64,000 nucleotides of DNA from PALSA-693 sp963781155. GTDB lineage: Bacteria > Actinomycetota > Acidimicrobiia > Acidimicrobiales > Palsa-688. Where the stretch lies: contig CAWAEC010000009.1 in assembly GCA_963781155.1 (NCBI GenBank), forward strand, positions 165,097-229,096, given 5' to 3'. Both the position numbers and the translations under genes were made by a program. Each line of letters begins with the position of its first letter. The stretch's first letter is position 1. Shown in pieces: positions 26,097 through 35,209 of this stretch. The notes under the pieces are model-generated. The model was not told the DNA's origin, did no database searches, and worked only from the letters and a program-made list of their open reading frames with translations.

Positions 26097-26118
26097 CCAA
26101 CGACGCTACATCTGGGTG

Positions 26119-27420
26119 CTATGAGGCGTTGAGTACCGGGGTGGTCACATTGATGAAGTGGTTCGTGCGCAGCCCCGAAGCCCGGATGGTCGCCGGGGTC
26201 AGCCACACGCCAACCGCATTGTTGAAAATGGTGTTGTTGGCCACGGTGAAGTGATACAGGCTGGCTGCAGACCAGATCAGGATTCCGGTGGTCTGAGTGT
26301 CCTTGGGCGACACATCCGCACCGTCCTCGCCGGTGAGGTTGTTCGTGCCGATCAGATTGTTGGTGAACACGTTTCCATCGACGTAGGCGTTGGGAGCGTG
26401 ACTGTGAACGGAGATACCGGCCAAACCGTTGCCGGAGCTGAAGTTGCCGGAAACCAGGTTGTCATAAGAAGCGGTGAAGGGCCCTGGCGCGAACACCCCG
26501 ATTCCCGCTCCGAAGCCCTTTGTCCCGTTTCCGGTAACAACGTTATTGATCACCTTGTTTCGGTAGACCCCGCCAACGGAGGGATCCGGCTTGCCCGTGC
26601 TGGGATCGAGGCCGATGCTGTGGCTCGGGATGGTGATGCCGCAGTCATTTACATTGTTGAGGACCAGGTTCCCTGCAATGAGATTGTCGTGGTTGGGGCC
26701 AAACTCGTCGGTCAAGAGGATTCCACCGGAGTTCCCAATCGACTTGTTGCCAAGCACCGTGGAGTTGGCCACGCTCAGGAGATGGATTCCCTCGCCGCAG
26801 TCCCCACCGCCGTTCGGGGTGCAGAAACTGTACGGCGAAGCCGGATTCTCGTTACCGAGATCGTTCCCCGTCACGTCATTGTAGAGAATCTTCACGTCGG
26901 TGATCGGCTTTCCAGTAAAGAGTTGCATCCCGGCGACGCTCAGTGGGACCGGATTTGGATTGACGGCGAGAATGCCCTCGCCCTCCGCTCCTTTCACGGT
27001 GAAGCCCTGGACGGTGACGTGCGACGACTCGATCGTGATGCCGTTGTAGGGCGCCTGGCCGAGGATGGCGCCGGTGGGCGCGCCTCCCAGTCCTGTGGCG
27101 TCAATCGTGGCCGACTCACCAATCAACGTGAGTGGCATAGGGATGACCACGTCTTCCTTGTAGGTGCCCGGACAAGCCACGACTGTGCCGCCGGGCTTCG
27201 AGGCGGCTACAGCGGCGCCGATCGTGGCAAACTTGGCGGATCGGCATGACGTCCCCGATCCGGATGCACTCGCGTTGCGCGACGCGAAGAGCACTCTGGG
27301 AGCGGGTGGCCTCAGCTGGGTGGCCGACGCCGTCGACGGCATAGCCAGCATCCCCCCTCCGCCGATCAAGGCCGTCGCCGCGGCTGCTATGCCCGCGACT
27401 CGACCAGGCGAGACTCTCAT
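26119..27420 (-). CDS. secreted right-handed beta-helix repeat protein
   Basis: This 433-residue exported protein has a signal peptide: MRVSPGR, a hydrophobic AGIAAAATALIGGGG stretch, and a probable cleavage after STASA. The mature part begins with a NosD-like pattern (SCRSAKFATIGAAVAASKPGGT, where short strands follow), then many parallel beta-helix coils rich in N, G, V and I, such as VKILYNDVTGNDLG, NLIAGNLVLNNVNDCG and NKVINNVVTGNGTK. Such solenoids are often polysaccharide lyases or surface-binding proteins; no catalytic site is obvious. ATG 27420 follows GGAAGGGG. A terminator hairpin lies downstream, so it is monocistronic. Confidence 0.85.
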   Translation of the reverse strand: MRVSPGRVAGIAAAATALIGGGGMLAMPSTASATQLRPPAPRVLFASRNASASGSGTSCRSAKFATIGAAVAASKPGGTVVACPGTYKEDVVIPMPLTLIGESATIDATGLGGAPTGAILGQAPYNGITIESSHVTVQGFTVKGAEGEGILAVNPNPVPLSVAGMQLFTGKPITDVKILYNDVTGNDLGNENPASPYSFCTPNGGGDCGEGIHLLSVANSTVLGNKSIGNSGGILLTDEFGPNHDNLIAGNLVLNNVNDCGITIPSHSIGLDPSTGKPDPSVGGVYRNKVINNVVTGNGTKGFGAGIGVFAPGPFTASYDNLVSGNFSSGNGLAGISVHSHAPNAYVDGNVFTNNLIGTNNLTGEDGADVSPKDTQTTGILIWSAASLYHFTVANNTIFNNAVGVWLTPATIRASGLRTNHFINVTTPVLNAS

Positions 27421-27608
27421 CGATGGAACCCCTTCCTTGTTCGCTGTCCCGACCAACAACCTAACCAGTCGGCTCCAGATGGTCAAACCGTCCCAAACCG
27501 GCGGTAAGATCCCACCGTCGCTCGTTCGGCACGTCGACTCTTCCTGGATGTCCTCGTCGACTGCGTGTCTTCGTCGTGCCGCTCAACGCCTACTCGAGAC
27601 CGCCGACC

Positions 27609-28130
27609 CTACGAGCCGACGCGTGGCGACCTGAGTTGCATACCGCTGTCGAAGGACGCGGGGAGCTTGTCGAGCACCACCTTGGTGGGGTCGGACAGGT
27701 CAAAGATGACGCACGCGTGCGACTCCTCGCCAATCTGGTACTGAACATTGAAAGCGCCTGGTGGAGGATTTTGGCGATCAATTCGAGCTGTCGTGTAGGT
27801 CAGGCCAGAAACCTTCTTCACGCCCTTCCCTTTGACGCCCGTGCCACCCACGACTGTCCCGATCTGGGTGCTGTGCAGGTTCCCGCTGCATTGATCGATA
27901 AGCGTAAGAAGATCGTCTCGACCGTCCGGGCGTTGGGTGATCTCCCCGGGCTCCTCGCTCCATCCTGCGGAGTAGTCCTCCGCTTGCCCGATGGTTCCTT
28001 TAAAGATCTTTTTGATCACCTCGTCGTCCGAATCCTCGAGGAAAGCACCGGCTTCCCTCAAGCGATCCTTCAGATCGTCGACCGAATAAGGTTCTATATA
28101 AGGCTCCTTCTCCGTCCCCTTGTACTGCAA
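27609..28130 (-). CDS. hypothetical protein B of a two-gene unit
   Basis: This protein of about 173 residues is of unknown family. It starts at TTG 28130 (MQYKGTEKEPYIEP), immediately after the TAA of the upstream gene; an ATG at 28196 would overlap that gene. The first third is acidic and helical (DDLKDRLREAGAFLEDSDDE, then VIKKIFKG). The rest looks strand-rich: GTVVGGTGVKGKGVKKVSGL and VQYQIGEESHACVIFDLSD. There is no signal peptide or membrane segment. The DNA is visibly poorer in G+C than its neighbours, which suggests horizontal acquisition together with the adjacent gene. I do not recognise the function. Confidence 0.6.
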   Translation of the reverse strand: MQYKGTEKEPYIEPYSVDDLKDRLREAGAFLEDSDDEVIKKIFKGTIGQAEDYSAGWSEEPGEITQRPDGRDDLLTLIDQCSGNLHSTQIGTVVGGTGVKGKGVKKVSGLTYTTARIDRQNPPPGAFNVQYQIGEESHACVIFDLSDPTKVVLDKLPASFDSGMQLRSPRVGS

Positions 28131-28131
28131 A

Positions 28132-28571
28132 TTATTCGGCCTGATTCGAAAGCATCTGGACTCGATGCTTGTCCTTTGCGGCCCGGACAGCGGCACGAAC
28201 CGAATCGATGTCCAGGTCCTCCAGTACGTAGGATGTCTCCATGTAACTCTGAACGAGCTGGGCCCAATCGTTTGTACTTGTGGCTATGTCGTTCTTTGTA
28301 AAAGAAGGTCGAGCCCGCCGAGGTGTATATCGATCTGCTGCTCAACGGCAGCCTCCAATGCGGTCTGCGTGCTGATCACAGTTTTCTCAATACTGCTTCC
28401 TCCGTAAGTGAACTCGGCATCGTTTCTGGGCTGTGGTATCATCGGCGTGGGCAGCTTTTCGATCTTTTCGGCCACCACACGGGCCAGGTCCCGCTTTTTA
28501 TTTCCCCCTCCCGAGTTCTTTTGGTCTCGCCCCTGTCCGTTGCGCCGTGGCGGCTCCCCGCTCAGACTCAT
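28132..28571 (-). pseudogene. hypothetical protein A of a two-gene unit, one frameshift
   Basis: This gene of about 146 codons is split by one frameshift. The first part (ATG 28571) has a polar N-terminus and then LARVVAEKIEKLPTPMIPQP and TVISTQTALEAAVEQQIDIH. In a second frame the sequence continues as FTKNDIATSTNDWAQLVQSY, then VLEDLDIDSVRAAVRAAKDK, ending at TAA 28132-28134. One lost T in the CTTCTTTTAC run (near 28295) joins the frames. The continuing part is clearly protein-like, so this may be a live gene with a sequence error. Function unknown. G+C is low, as for its partner. Confidence 0.55.
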
Positions 28572-28901
28572 AATGCTTTTGACCCCCGTTCGCCTCGGGA
28601 CCGACCGTCAGACTATAGCATCGGGTCAACTGAGTTGCGCCCGGCATCCGGCCTGGCCTGGATGTCCGATGGCCTCCCTCCAGCCTCGTGATGTGCTTCG
28701 GAATACCGACTCGAGGCCAGCCGTGGTGTCGTCGGACCTGAGCGTGAGGAGTGTCGAGGGCGACTGGGCTGCTGCATGGGACCCGCTCGTAAGCCCAGAC
28801 AGTCGGACCCTGGCTCTCGAGAAGTGCAACCAGGAGGCGGTGGCGCTTCGGTTCGGCAAGACTGTCTCTCGGTGCGCTCTGGAGTTCCATGGAAAAGCCG
28901 C
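28572..28901. other. intergenic, nothing convincing
   Basis: About 330 bp between the two-gene unit (minus) and the membrane-protein pair (plus). Frames on either strand are rich in R, P and S and lack a plausible start. It may hold divergent promoters, but no clear boxes are seen. Confidence 0.4.
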
Positions 28902-29288
28902 ATGGTCGATGTGGTGGTCGCAGTCCTCATCGGCGCGTATTGCTGGTTCTCCTCTGACCTGCGGCCCTTCACCGTTCCTATCGACGTGGCGGTTGCAATA
29001 CCTGCCTTGATTGTGGCCGTGCTCGCCTGGGGCCCACGGGCTTCCAGAGGCTCGATGGCGGCTGACCGAGAGACAGTGAAATGGCGAGACGCCGCCCCTT
29101 GGGCTGTAGTCTTCGGATTGCTCGCAGCCTTCGAAGTGGCGGAGTATTTCTCCTCTCCACGACGAGACCACCCGACCCTGAGCTCGATCGCTGACTCCCT
29201 CATGAGTACGCACCTCGGACGGGCGGCAGCGTTCGCCCTGTGGCTCCTGCTCGGATGGGCTCTGCTGCTTCGACGGACCCCCGCATGA
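28902..29288 (+). CDS. small integral membrane protein
   Basis: This 128-residue protein has about four membrane helices: MVDVVVAVLIGAYCWF, VPIDVAVAIPALIVAVLAWG, APWAVVFGLLAAFEVAEYF and AFALWLLLGWALLLRR. Conserved polar residues between helices are few. I start it at ATG 28902, where the first helix begins; an upstream start would add a low-complexity segment. Its TGA overlaps the next ATG (ATGA), so it is translationally coupled to the 71-residue membrane protein that follows. Function unknown. Confidence 0.65.
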   Translation: MVDVVVAVLIGAYCWFSSDLRPFTVPIDVAVAIPALIVAVLAWGPRASRGSMAADRETVKWRDAAPWAVVFGLLAAFEVAEYFSSPRRDHPTLSSIADSLMSTHLGRAAAFALWLLLGWALLLRRTPA

Positions 29289-29500
29289 GCGCTCGAGATG
29301 TGAGCTTCGCCGTCTATGCGTTGATCGGCGTCGCCTTGATCGCCCTTCAGGCGGCCACCTGGTGGCGGGGCTCGCTCACGCTGGGCCAGTTGACCAGCCA
29401 GCTCATGCGCAGGCGATCGGTGCGACTCGTGTTCCTGCTTGGGTGGGCCTGGCTGGGGTGGCACCTATTCGTCCGTGGCAGCGCCACCTTCCTTCGCTGA
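29285..29500 (+). CDS. DUF6186-like small membrane protein
   Basis: This 71-residue protein has an N-terminal helix (VSFAVYALIGVALIALQAAT), a short basic loop, and a C-terminal helix ending in FLLGWAWLGWHLFVR. That GWxWLGWHxFVR ending is typical of small actinobacterial membrane proteins grouped as DUF6186. It starts within the ATGA overlap with the preceding membrane protein gene. The pairing with a slightly larger membrane protein suggests a two-subunit membrane complex, but no function is known. Confidence 0.65.
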   Translation: MSARDVSFAVYALIGVALIALQAATWWRGSLTLGQLTSQLMRRRSVRLVFLLGWAWLGWHLFVRGSATFLR

Positions 29501-29528
29501 CCCCGGACAAGCGAATCGGGAACCGGGT

Positions 29529-29548
29529 CATCGGCGCGTGCGCCGATG
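29529..29548 (+). terminator. short hairpin after membrane-protein pair
   Basis: CATCGGCG and its complement CGCCGATG enclose the loop CGTG, 28 bp after the last stop of the pair. No T-run follows, so this is only a possible terminator. Confidence 0.35.
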
Positions 29549-29849
29549 GGCGCAGTGTCGCGATGACCGGACTGTTGGGCTCTCCGGCGATTTCAGGACA
29601 CCACGATGCCTGATGGGTGTAGCGAGGTAGGTTGCGGTCGGGTGGCGCCCGTTCGGTCCAGACTTGTTGAGCCAACGGTCCTTCCAGCCACCGACGGAGG
29701 TGGTGAGGATGACACGTGAGCCGTTCCTGCCCAGGACGAGACTTACCGCACAGCACCACGCCGCGATGGTCCTGGGCCGCCCCAGCCCACACTCCCGTCG
29801 GCGCGGGCTCAGCCCTGTCTTGTCGATCGGACATCGGCTAAAAGGCGAC

Positions 29850-30923
29850 ATGTCAACCGGCGAACCGCCGCGGCGCAGACCGACACGCCGCTGGCAAAGA
29901 GCGCTCGGCGCTGTCGCGAGCCTCGTCGTCCTGATCCTGATTCTGATCGGTGTGATCCCTCAGTTCGCCAGCTATTCGAGCGCCTGGACACGAATTACTC
30001 ATCTCGACCCATGGTCATGGGTGGCGATTGCGGCAGCCGCCACGGTCAACCAGATCTCGGGCATCTGGCCCTACCAGGCGGCCATGCCGGGACTGCGCTT
30101 TTGGCACGGCCTCCTCCAGATCGAGACGGCTACCGCCATCTCGAACACCGTGCCTGCCGGCGGAGCCGTCGCGATCGGCATGACCTACCGAATGTTCTCC
30201 TCCTTCGGCTTCAGTGATGTCGTCATCTCGTCAGCCGTGGTGACGACAGGGATCTGGAACCTGGCGGCCAAGTTCGTCTTACCCATCGCGGCCATTGCAC
30301 TTCAGGCCATCACTGAGCCTCCTACAACACAGGCCGTCGGAGCCGCGCTTACCGGCGTTGTCGCACTGGTCGTCCTCGCGGTGGCGGCGTGGCTGGTTTT
30401 CCGGACTGAGGCGAGCGCCCGCTGGCTCGGCCGCCTCGGTGACCGTGTCGTCAACTGGGTGGGCCACTTCTTTCACAAGTCGCCAGCTGACCGGGTTGAG
30501 CGCTCTCTGGTCCATTTCGGCAGCCAGACCGTCCAGACCGTGCGTCGGCGAGGTTGGCTTCTCACCGCGGCGACGATGGCCAATCAGGCGGCCGGGTTCG
30601 TTCTCGTCCTTATCATCGTTCGGGCGGTAGGCATTGGTGCCGGCCAAGTCACGCTTGCCGCGGTCTTCACATCGTTCGCAGTGGCACGCCTCGCCGGTGC
30701 CATACCGATCACTCCGGGTGGCCTGGGCACCTTTGATGCCGCCTTTATCAGCGTGATGACGACCTTCGGGGCAAGTTCCTCAGAGGCGTTGACGGCAGAC
30801 CTCGTCTGGCGGCTCACAACGTATTTCCTTCCGATCCTCTGCGGAGTGCTGACGTACGTCATTTGGATCCAATGGCGCCGCCGTGCCGTCGCCGCGACGA
30901 GAGGAACGGACGTTGACATTTGA
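29850..30923 (+). CDS. lysylphosphatidylglycerol synthase-like (YbhN/UPF0104) membrane protein
   Basis: This 357-residue polytopic protein belongs to the flippase-like transmembrane family related to the MprF membrane part. Typical features are WSWVAIAAAATVNQISGIWP, SNTVPAGGAVAIGMTYRM, and late in the protein AVARLAGAIPITPGGLGTFD, the family's PGGLG motif. There are about eight membrane segments. ATG 29850 (MSTGEPPRRRP) is chosen because the upstream extension is arginine-rich noise. It probably moves or modifies lipids at the inner membrane; the soluble synthase domain is absent. Neighbours give no further clue. Confidence 0.82.
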   Translation: MSTGEPPRRRPTRRWQRALGAVASLVVLILILIGVIPQFASYSSAWTRITHLDPWSWVAIAAAATVNQISGIWPYQAAMPGLRFWHGLLQIETATAISNTVPAGGAVAIGMTYRMFSSFGFSDVVISSAVVTTGIWNLAAKFVLPIAAIALQAITEPPTTQAVGAALTGVVALVVLAVAAWLVFRTEASARWLGRLGDRVVNWVGHFFHKSPADRVERSLVHFGSQTVQTVRRRGWLLTAATMANQAAGFVLVLIIVRAVGIGAGQVTLAAVFTSFAVARLAGAIPITPGGLGTFDAAFISVMTTFGASSSEALTADLVWRLTTYFLPILCGVLTYVIWIQWRRRAVAATRGTDVDI

Positions 30924-31045
30924 CATCACAATGGTTGCGGGATGACCCAATCGGCACCGTGAGGCTTGCTTCCCGACCTCCGCCGCTGGCCCGGCGCTAC
31001 GGGGGCTACCGCGGCTGGTGCCGATCTCGTGTCGAGCGGCTCCGC

Positions 31046-31666
31046 TCAGGCGGGGGCTGGTTCGCTGACGCGGGTGGTCGACTGGACGACTGCATCGATG
31101 AAGCCGTAGTCCTTGGCTTCCTGGGCGCTGAACCAGCGGTCGCGGTCGGAGTCGGCCTCGACGCGCGTAATCGGCTGGCCGGTGTGAAAGGCAATCCGTT
31201 CGGCCAGGATCCGTTTCAGGTAGATGATCTGTTCCGCCTGGATGGCGATGTCAACGGCTTGTCCCTGCATTTGTCCCGATGGCTGGTGCATCAGGATCCG
31301 TGAATGCGGCAGGGCGAAACGCTTGCCCGGCGTGCCCGCGGAGAGCAGAAACTGGCCCATCGAGGCAGCGAGGCCCATGCAGGTAGTAGCGATGTCACAA
31401 GGCACCAGTTGCATAGTGTCGTAGATGGCCAGGCCGGCATCGATTGATCCCCCGGGCGAGTTGATGTAGAGGTGGACATCCCGGGTGGCGTTTTCGGCGG
31501 CAAGAAGGAGAAGCTGGGCGCAAACCAGATTGGCGCTGGCGTCGTCCACTGGGGTGCCCAGGAAAATGATCCGTTCCTGCAGTAGCCGGCCGTAGACGTC
31601 GGCGGTCAGAGCGGTCGGACCCGTCGGCCCTGGCCGGCCCGCAGCAAGCGGAAAGCGATCAGGCAT
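31046..31666 (-). CDS. clpP: ATP-dependent Clp protease proteolytic subunit
   Basis: This 206-residue ClpP-family serine peptidase forms the proteolytic chamber for Clp ATPases. The triad is visible: Ser in GLAASMGQFLLSAG, His in LPHSRILMHQPSG, and Asp in the DRDRWFSAQEAKDYGFID region. The start MPDRFPLAAG (ATG 31666) gives the normal length. No second clpP, clpX or clpC is adjacent, so it is probably an extra copy outside the main clpP1P2 operon. It is overlapped by eight bases by the zinc-ribbon gene upstream, implying co-expression. Confidence 0.92.
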   Translation of the reverse strand: MPDRFPLAAGRPGPTGPTALTADVYGRLLQERIIFLGTPVDDASANLVCAQLLLLAAENATRDVHLYINSPGGSIDAGLAIYDTMQLVPCDIATTCMGLAASMGQFLLSAGTPGKRFALPHSRILMHQPSGQMQGQAVDIAIQAEQIIYLKRILAERIAFHTGQPITRVEADSDRDRWFSAQEAKDYGFIDAVVQSTTRVSEPAPA

Positions 31667-32087
31667 GTGGCTCGTCACTCGTGTCTGGCGCTGCGGGTCC
31701 GGCGGCGGGGTAGAGCCGACGGGCCACGCGGCCGACAGACGAGTTGGAAGAGTTCGACACAGATCCAAGCAGTTTCTGTCGACACCGAGCGCACAGCCAC
31801 CAGTCCTCGAGAGCCGATTTGTCCTCAGCCGGATCGGGGGCAAAGACCTGGCGGCACCGGCCGCATTGGCGGTCAACGGGAGCGAGTTGGAGGAGTGATG
31901 GGAGGCCCCGTCCAGCAGGGTGCACCGAGTCACGCATTGCGAAACGGGGCCGGTCTCCCCACCGCGGCGACTGCACCTGGTCGCGGATCTCTGGATAAGG
32001 CTTGCCTGGGTTCGAATCAGCAAGAGACGGGACAGAAGCAAGTTGGGGCGGTGCAGGCCTGGCGGGACCACCAAAGCGATCAGACAC
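31659..32087 (-). CDS. zinc-ribbon protein upstream of clpP
   Basis: This 142-residue protein has a C-x2-C-x20-C-x2-C zinc ribbon (QCGRCRQVFAPDPAEDKSAL, then WWLCARCRQKLLG) in its middle. The N-terminal half is proline-rich and probably flexible, and the C-terminus is short and polar. The GTG start at 32087 is well supported by GGAGGAG seven bases upstream. Its stop lies inside the clpP coding sequence (eight-base overlap), so the two are translationally coupled. A role as adaptor or regulator for this ClpP is inference from position only. Confidence 0.65.
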   Translation of the reverse strand: MSDRFGGPARPAPPQLASVPSLADSNPGKPYPEIRDQVQSPRWGDRPRFAMRDSVHPAGRGLPSLLQLAPVDRQCGRCRQVFAPDPAEDKSALEDWWLCARCRQKLLGSVSNSSNSSVGRVARRLYPAAGPAAPDTSDEPHA

Positions 32088-32182
32088 GAGAATCTCCTCC
32101 GAAAAGACTCAGAAGAGGCGTCGAGCCCGTTCAAAGGGCGGCGAACCGGAACGGTCCCACCCAAACTAGGCGTCCCTTCCAA

Positions 32183-32889
32183 GGGAACAGCCTCAGCCTA
32201 CCATACGACTCGCAATGAATGGACTGGCGCGGCACCGCCAGGAACTCATCGGCAGTCCTTCGTGATCTGCGGCGACGCGTTGAAATACCTGCGGGTGAGC
32301 GAATCTGCCTCTCGGCAGTTCTCGTCGTCTTACAGCGGTCGTCAGACTCGGGTGTACACACAGGTCCCGGCCCGCTAGCCACCGGCGGTGGTGAGCGGTC
32401 TTTGGGATGCTACAGAGAAGCAGTGTTGGACTGTGAAGCCGCCGTTCTCTGTCGTGCTGGTGTGCCTACACGGTCTGTGGAATACGACAGAGAAGCGGCC
32501 CCAGGCTGTGGAGCCGACGTTCTCTGTCGTGTCCCAGGGCGTGGCCGACCCGTCCGGGACGTGGTGACGGGATCGATGCCGGTGGCAAGCGCCTGCGTCC
32601 AGTGAAATGACGCAGCTCCTGCAACGTCATGTCGTGATGGCGGGCAACGCTGGATCCACGGGTGACGTCTCAGACCCGGTGGAAACGGGTCGCGCAAGAG
32701 AAGGCTCACCGCCGAAGGTTCGATCCTGGCTCACCTGGACTTGCAGGCGTGGCTCACTGCAAAGTGTCGCAAGCAGCCGCAAGACGCTGAGGTCCGTGCC
32801 GAACTGGGCTACTCACATAGAGCGCGGTGATGGCACTGGCCATACAGGGTATGTGCAGTAGGCACGACACGTACCCAGGAGGTACTTAT
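32183..32889. other. repeat-bearing intergenic stretch, no confident gene
   Basis: About 700 bp without a convincing gene. It contains two related palindromic units (32412-32455 and 32484-32530) and a longer segment that recurs in diverged form at 37.2 kb. The Shine-Dalgarno AGGAGGT for the hemerythrin gene lies at its right end. Confidence 0.45.
32484..32530. repeat. palindromic unit with 11-bp arms
   Basis: ACGACAGAGAA (32484-32494) and TTCTCTGTCGT (32520-32530) are exact reverse complements. A similar unit with eight-base arms, ACAGAGAA and TTCTCTGT, sits at 32412-32452, about 75 bp upstream. The right arm plus flanks recurs at 37283-37293. Could be hairpins of a decayed mobile element or regulatory RNA. 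Confidence 0.6.
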
Positions 32890-33444
32890 ATGCCGGAGAC
32901 CTGCCTAGACCTCATCGACCAACTGCTCCTTGACCATCGGCAAGTAACGACCATGTTCTCGCAGCTCGACCAGGCGCAACCGGCGGATACCCTTGAGCGA
33001 TTCTGGGAGCTGACCGCCGCGCTGGTACGCCATGAGGTGGCGGAAGAGGAGATCGTCTATCCGCAAGTACGCCGAAGCGTCCATAACGGCAACCGTCTGG
33101 CGACCGCGCGTATCACGGAGCAGGCAAAAGCCGAGGAGTTGCTGGCCAAGATGGAGAAGACTGGAGTCGACGACGACCAGTTCCCGGCTCTTCTGCGAAA
33201 GCTGCGTGACGCAACCCTGGTCCACACGGAAAAGGAAGAGCGCCTGATCTTCGAACCGCTCGGCCGGGTCCTCGACCGGCCCGAGCGAGAGCGACTAGGC
33301 GCTCAATATCACAACGCCAAGATCGCCGCGCCAACCCATCCGCACCCGTTTGTGCCTGACACTCCGCCACGGAATCCCGCCCTTAGGCCGGCTGTGGCGA
33401 TGATCGATCGAGCTCGTGACGCCGTCCACGACGCAACCAACTGA
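32890..33444 (+). CDS. hemerythrin HHE-domain protein
   Basis: This 184-residue protein has a four-helix hemerythrin-like domain that should bind a di-iron centre. Candidate ligands are His in LLLDHRQV, His and Glu in LVRHEVAEEEIVYPQ, and His and Glu in ATLVHTEKEERLIFEPL. The last 45 residues are proline-rich. ATG 32890 follows AGGAGGT at seven bases; the upstream extension is discarded. Bacterial members serve in oxygen or nitric oxide sensing, iron handling or oxidative stress. It stands alone. Confidence 0.88.
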   Translation: MPETCLDLIDQLLLDHRQVTTMFSQLDQAQPADTLERFWELTAALVRHEVAEEEIVYPQVRRSVHNGNRLATARITEQAKAEELLAKMEKTGVDDDQFPALLRKLRDATLVHTEKEERLIFEPLGRVLDRPERERLGAQYHNAKIAAPTHPHPFVPDTPPRNPALRPAVAMIDRARDAVHDATN

Positions 33445-34162
33445 TCCCCCTTCAAGAAGCCACGTCCTCGTCGACGTGTTCGTAGCGCCATCGTGACTGG
33501 GGCGGGCCCGGGTCTGATGGCGACATCGTTTCGGGCAGACCCGGTGTCAGACCCGGGGGACACGGCCCGGGGCCGATTTCCCGGAGAATCCATCTGGGCG
33601 CGGCTTCAGACGGGCAGCGGCACACCAGCGTATGACCAACAGGACTCGCTCGAAGGCCGCTCCGGCGGAGTAAACGAAAGGAGCGACGCTCGCCCACCGA
33701 GTAGAGCCGAGGAAGGTGAACACCGCGACCGTATCGGGTGCAGTCCGCAGTCAGATCGTGCGTTGACAGTGACGCGGAACTATTGAGAAGGTCGGCCAAG
33801 AATACCCGGGACCCTTCCGCTGACCCCGGCAGCGTCGACCTTCGATCGTGGTCTTCGGCGGCCTTGCCCAGCCGTACCGCCGTGACCATCAGCCCCGTGG
33901 ATCCGCCCCTCTTCATGGGCCGTCCTACGCCCGCCGGTCGGAACCCGACGGGCGCTACGTGACCCCCACCACCGGAGTCCCCTGGGCGGCCCTCATCCGA
34001 CTCGCGGCTGCTGTTAATGTGGGGCGCCGGCCGTAGACCAAAGGATCTGGGTAAGTTGGTCACGATCGGACTCGGCATGAATCGACACCTCCGACCGGGC
34101 CTCGAGAATCGGGGCGCGGAGCTCGCAGCCTCACAGGGGTCAAGCGCGGAAAAGATCGGTCG
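33445..34162. other. gene-poor stretch
   Basis: About 720 bp in which frames exist on both strands but none has protein-like composition or a good start. A TTGACA lies near 33764 without a clear -10 partner. I see no gene. Confidence 0.4.
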
Positions 34163-35209
34163 GTGAGCGCCGCTGCGGACGAGCCCGAGTCAGAGGCCTC
34201 ATCGGGACCCACGCTCGAAGGTCCCGAGCCGTCGCACTCCGAATCACAGGAATCAGACAGAGCTCCGACGCCACTGCTGTCCTGGAGGCATCGCCAGGCG
34301 CGACTTCCGCCATCGCGGGTAGTCGCACGGACCTGGCATAAGCTCTTCGAGGACCGGATACTGGGAATGGCTGCCGAGGCCGGCTTCTGGGCCATCGTAT
34401 CCTTGCCGTCTTTGCTCCTGACCCTCCTGGGCGCGGTCGGCTACCTCCGCAGTGTGCTCGGGGCCGGCGACGTCAACCGCATCCACGACGCCGTGCTGCG
34501 AGCCGCCCGCGACGTGCTCACACCCAGCACTGTCAACAGCGACGTAGCGCCACTGGTCAACCAGGTGCTGGCACGAGGTCATCCCGAGGTGATCTCCGTC
34601 GGCTTCGTCATCTCGTTTTGGTCGGGGTCGACGGCCATGAGCGACTACGTCAACACCATCACCGTGGCCTACGGCATGCGAGGACTGCGAAGCGCCTGGC
34701 GCAGCCGCCTGGTGGCGACGGGCCTGTATGTCTGCTTCGTTGCCGTGGGGGTGGTGCTGCTGCCTGCGCTCGCGATCGGTCCCGGTCTCCTCTCCAGCTT
34801 GGCCCCCGACCAGATCGCCGACCAGGTCTCGACCGTCGTGGACGTCCTGTACTGGCCGGTGGTGGGGCTGCTGTCGATCCTGCTGCTGACCACCTTGTAC
34901 CGGCTGTCGCTGCCGGTACCGGTCCGATGGCGGCGAGGGCTGCCCGGTGCGGTCTTGGCCATGGGTCTGTGGCTGATATTCAGTTTCACCGTACGTGCCT
35001 ATCTCACCTCCAGCTTCCGAGCTCGTTCTGCCTACGGGTCGCTCGGCGCACCCATCGCCGCTCTCCTCTTCTTCTACGTCACCGCCCTCGCCGTGCTGAT
35101 CGGCGCGGAGCTCAACTCCGCCATCGACAACCTCTCACCGGTGCCCGCGACGACCGCTGGTCGCGATCGCGCCCGGTCCCAAGCTGAGCACGACGGTGAG
35201 AAAAAGTGA
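34163..35209 (+). CDS. YihY/BrkB-family membrane protein
   Basis: This 348-residue inner-membrane protein of the YihY (UPF0761) family has a 60-residue polar, acidic N-terminus. Family segments follow: LGMAAEAGFWAIVSLPSLLL, GFVISFWSGSTAMSDYVNTI, VDVLYWPVVGLLSILLLTTL, and YGSLGAPIAALLFFYVTALA near the end, with about six membrane helices. Despite the old name RNase BN, it is not a nuclease. The GTG at 34163 is the likely start. A second, less similar YihY protein is encoded at 55.6 kb. Function unknown. Confidence 0.87.
   Translation: MSAAADEPESEASSGPTLEGPEPSHSESQESDRAPTPLLSWRHRQARLPPSRVVARTWHKLFEDRILGMAAEAGFWAIVSLPSLLLTLLGAVGYLRSVLGAGDVNRIHDAVLRAARDVLTPSTVNSDVAPLVNQVLARGHPEVISVGFVISFWSGSTAMSDYVNTITVAYGMRGLRSAWRSRLVATGLYVCFVAVGVVLLPALAIGPGLLSSLAPDQIADQVSTVVDVLYWPVVGLLSILLLTTLYRLSLPVPVRWRRGLPGAVLAMGLWLIFSFTVRAYLTSSFRARSAYGSLGAPIAALLFFYVTALAVLIGAELNSAIDNLSPVPATTAGRDRARSQAEHDGEKK

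Noticed and set aside
31667..32182. Extension of the clpP frame to a 378-residue protein
   Set aside because: The N-terminal 170 residues are unlike any ClpP; the ATG at 31666 gives normal length, and another well-supported gene occupies the extension.
33452..34078. Minus-strand frame of 208 residues in the 33.4-34.2 kb gap
   Set aside because: No motif, poor start, and composition typical of a chance frame in high-G+C DNA.
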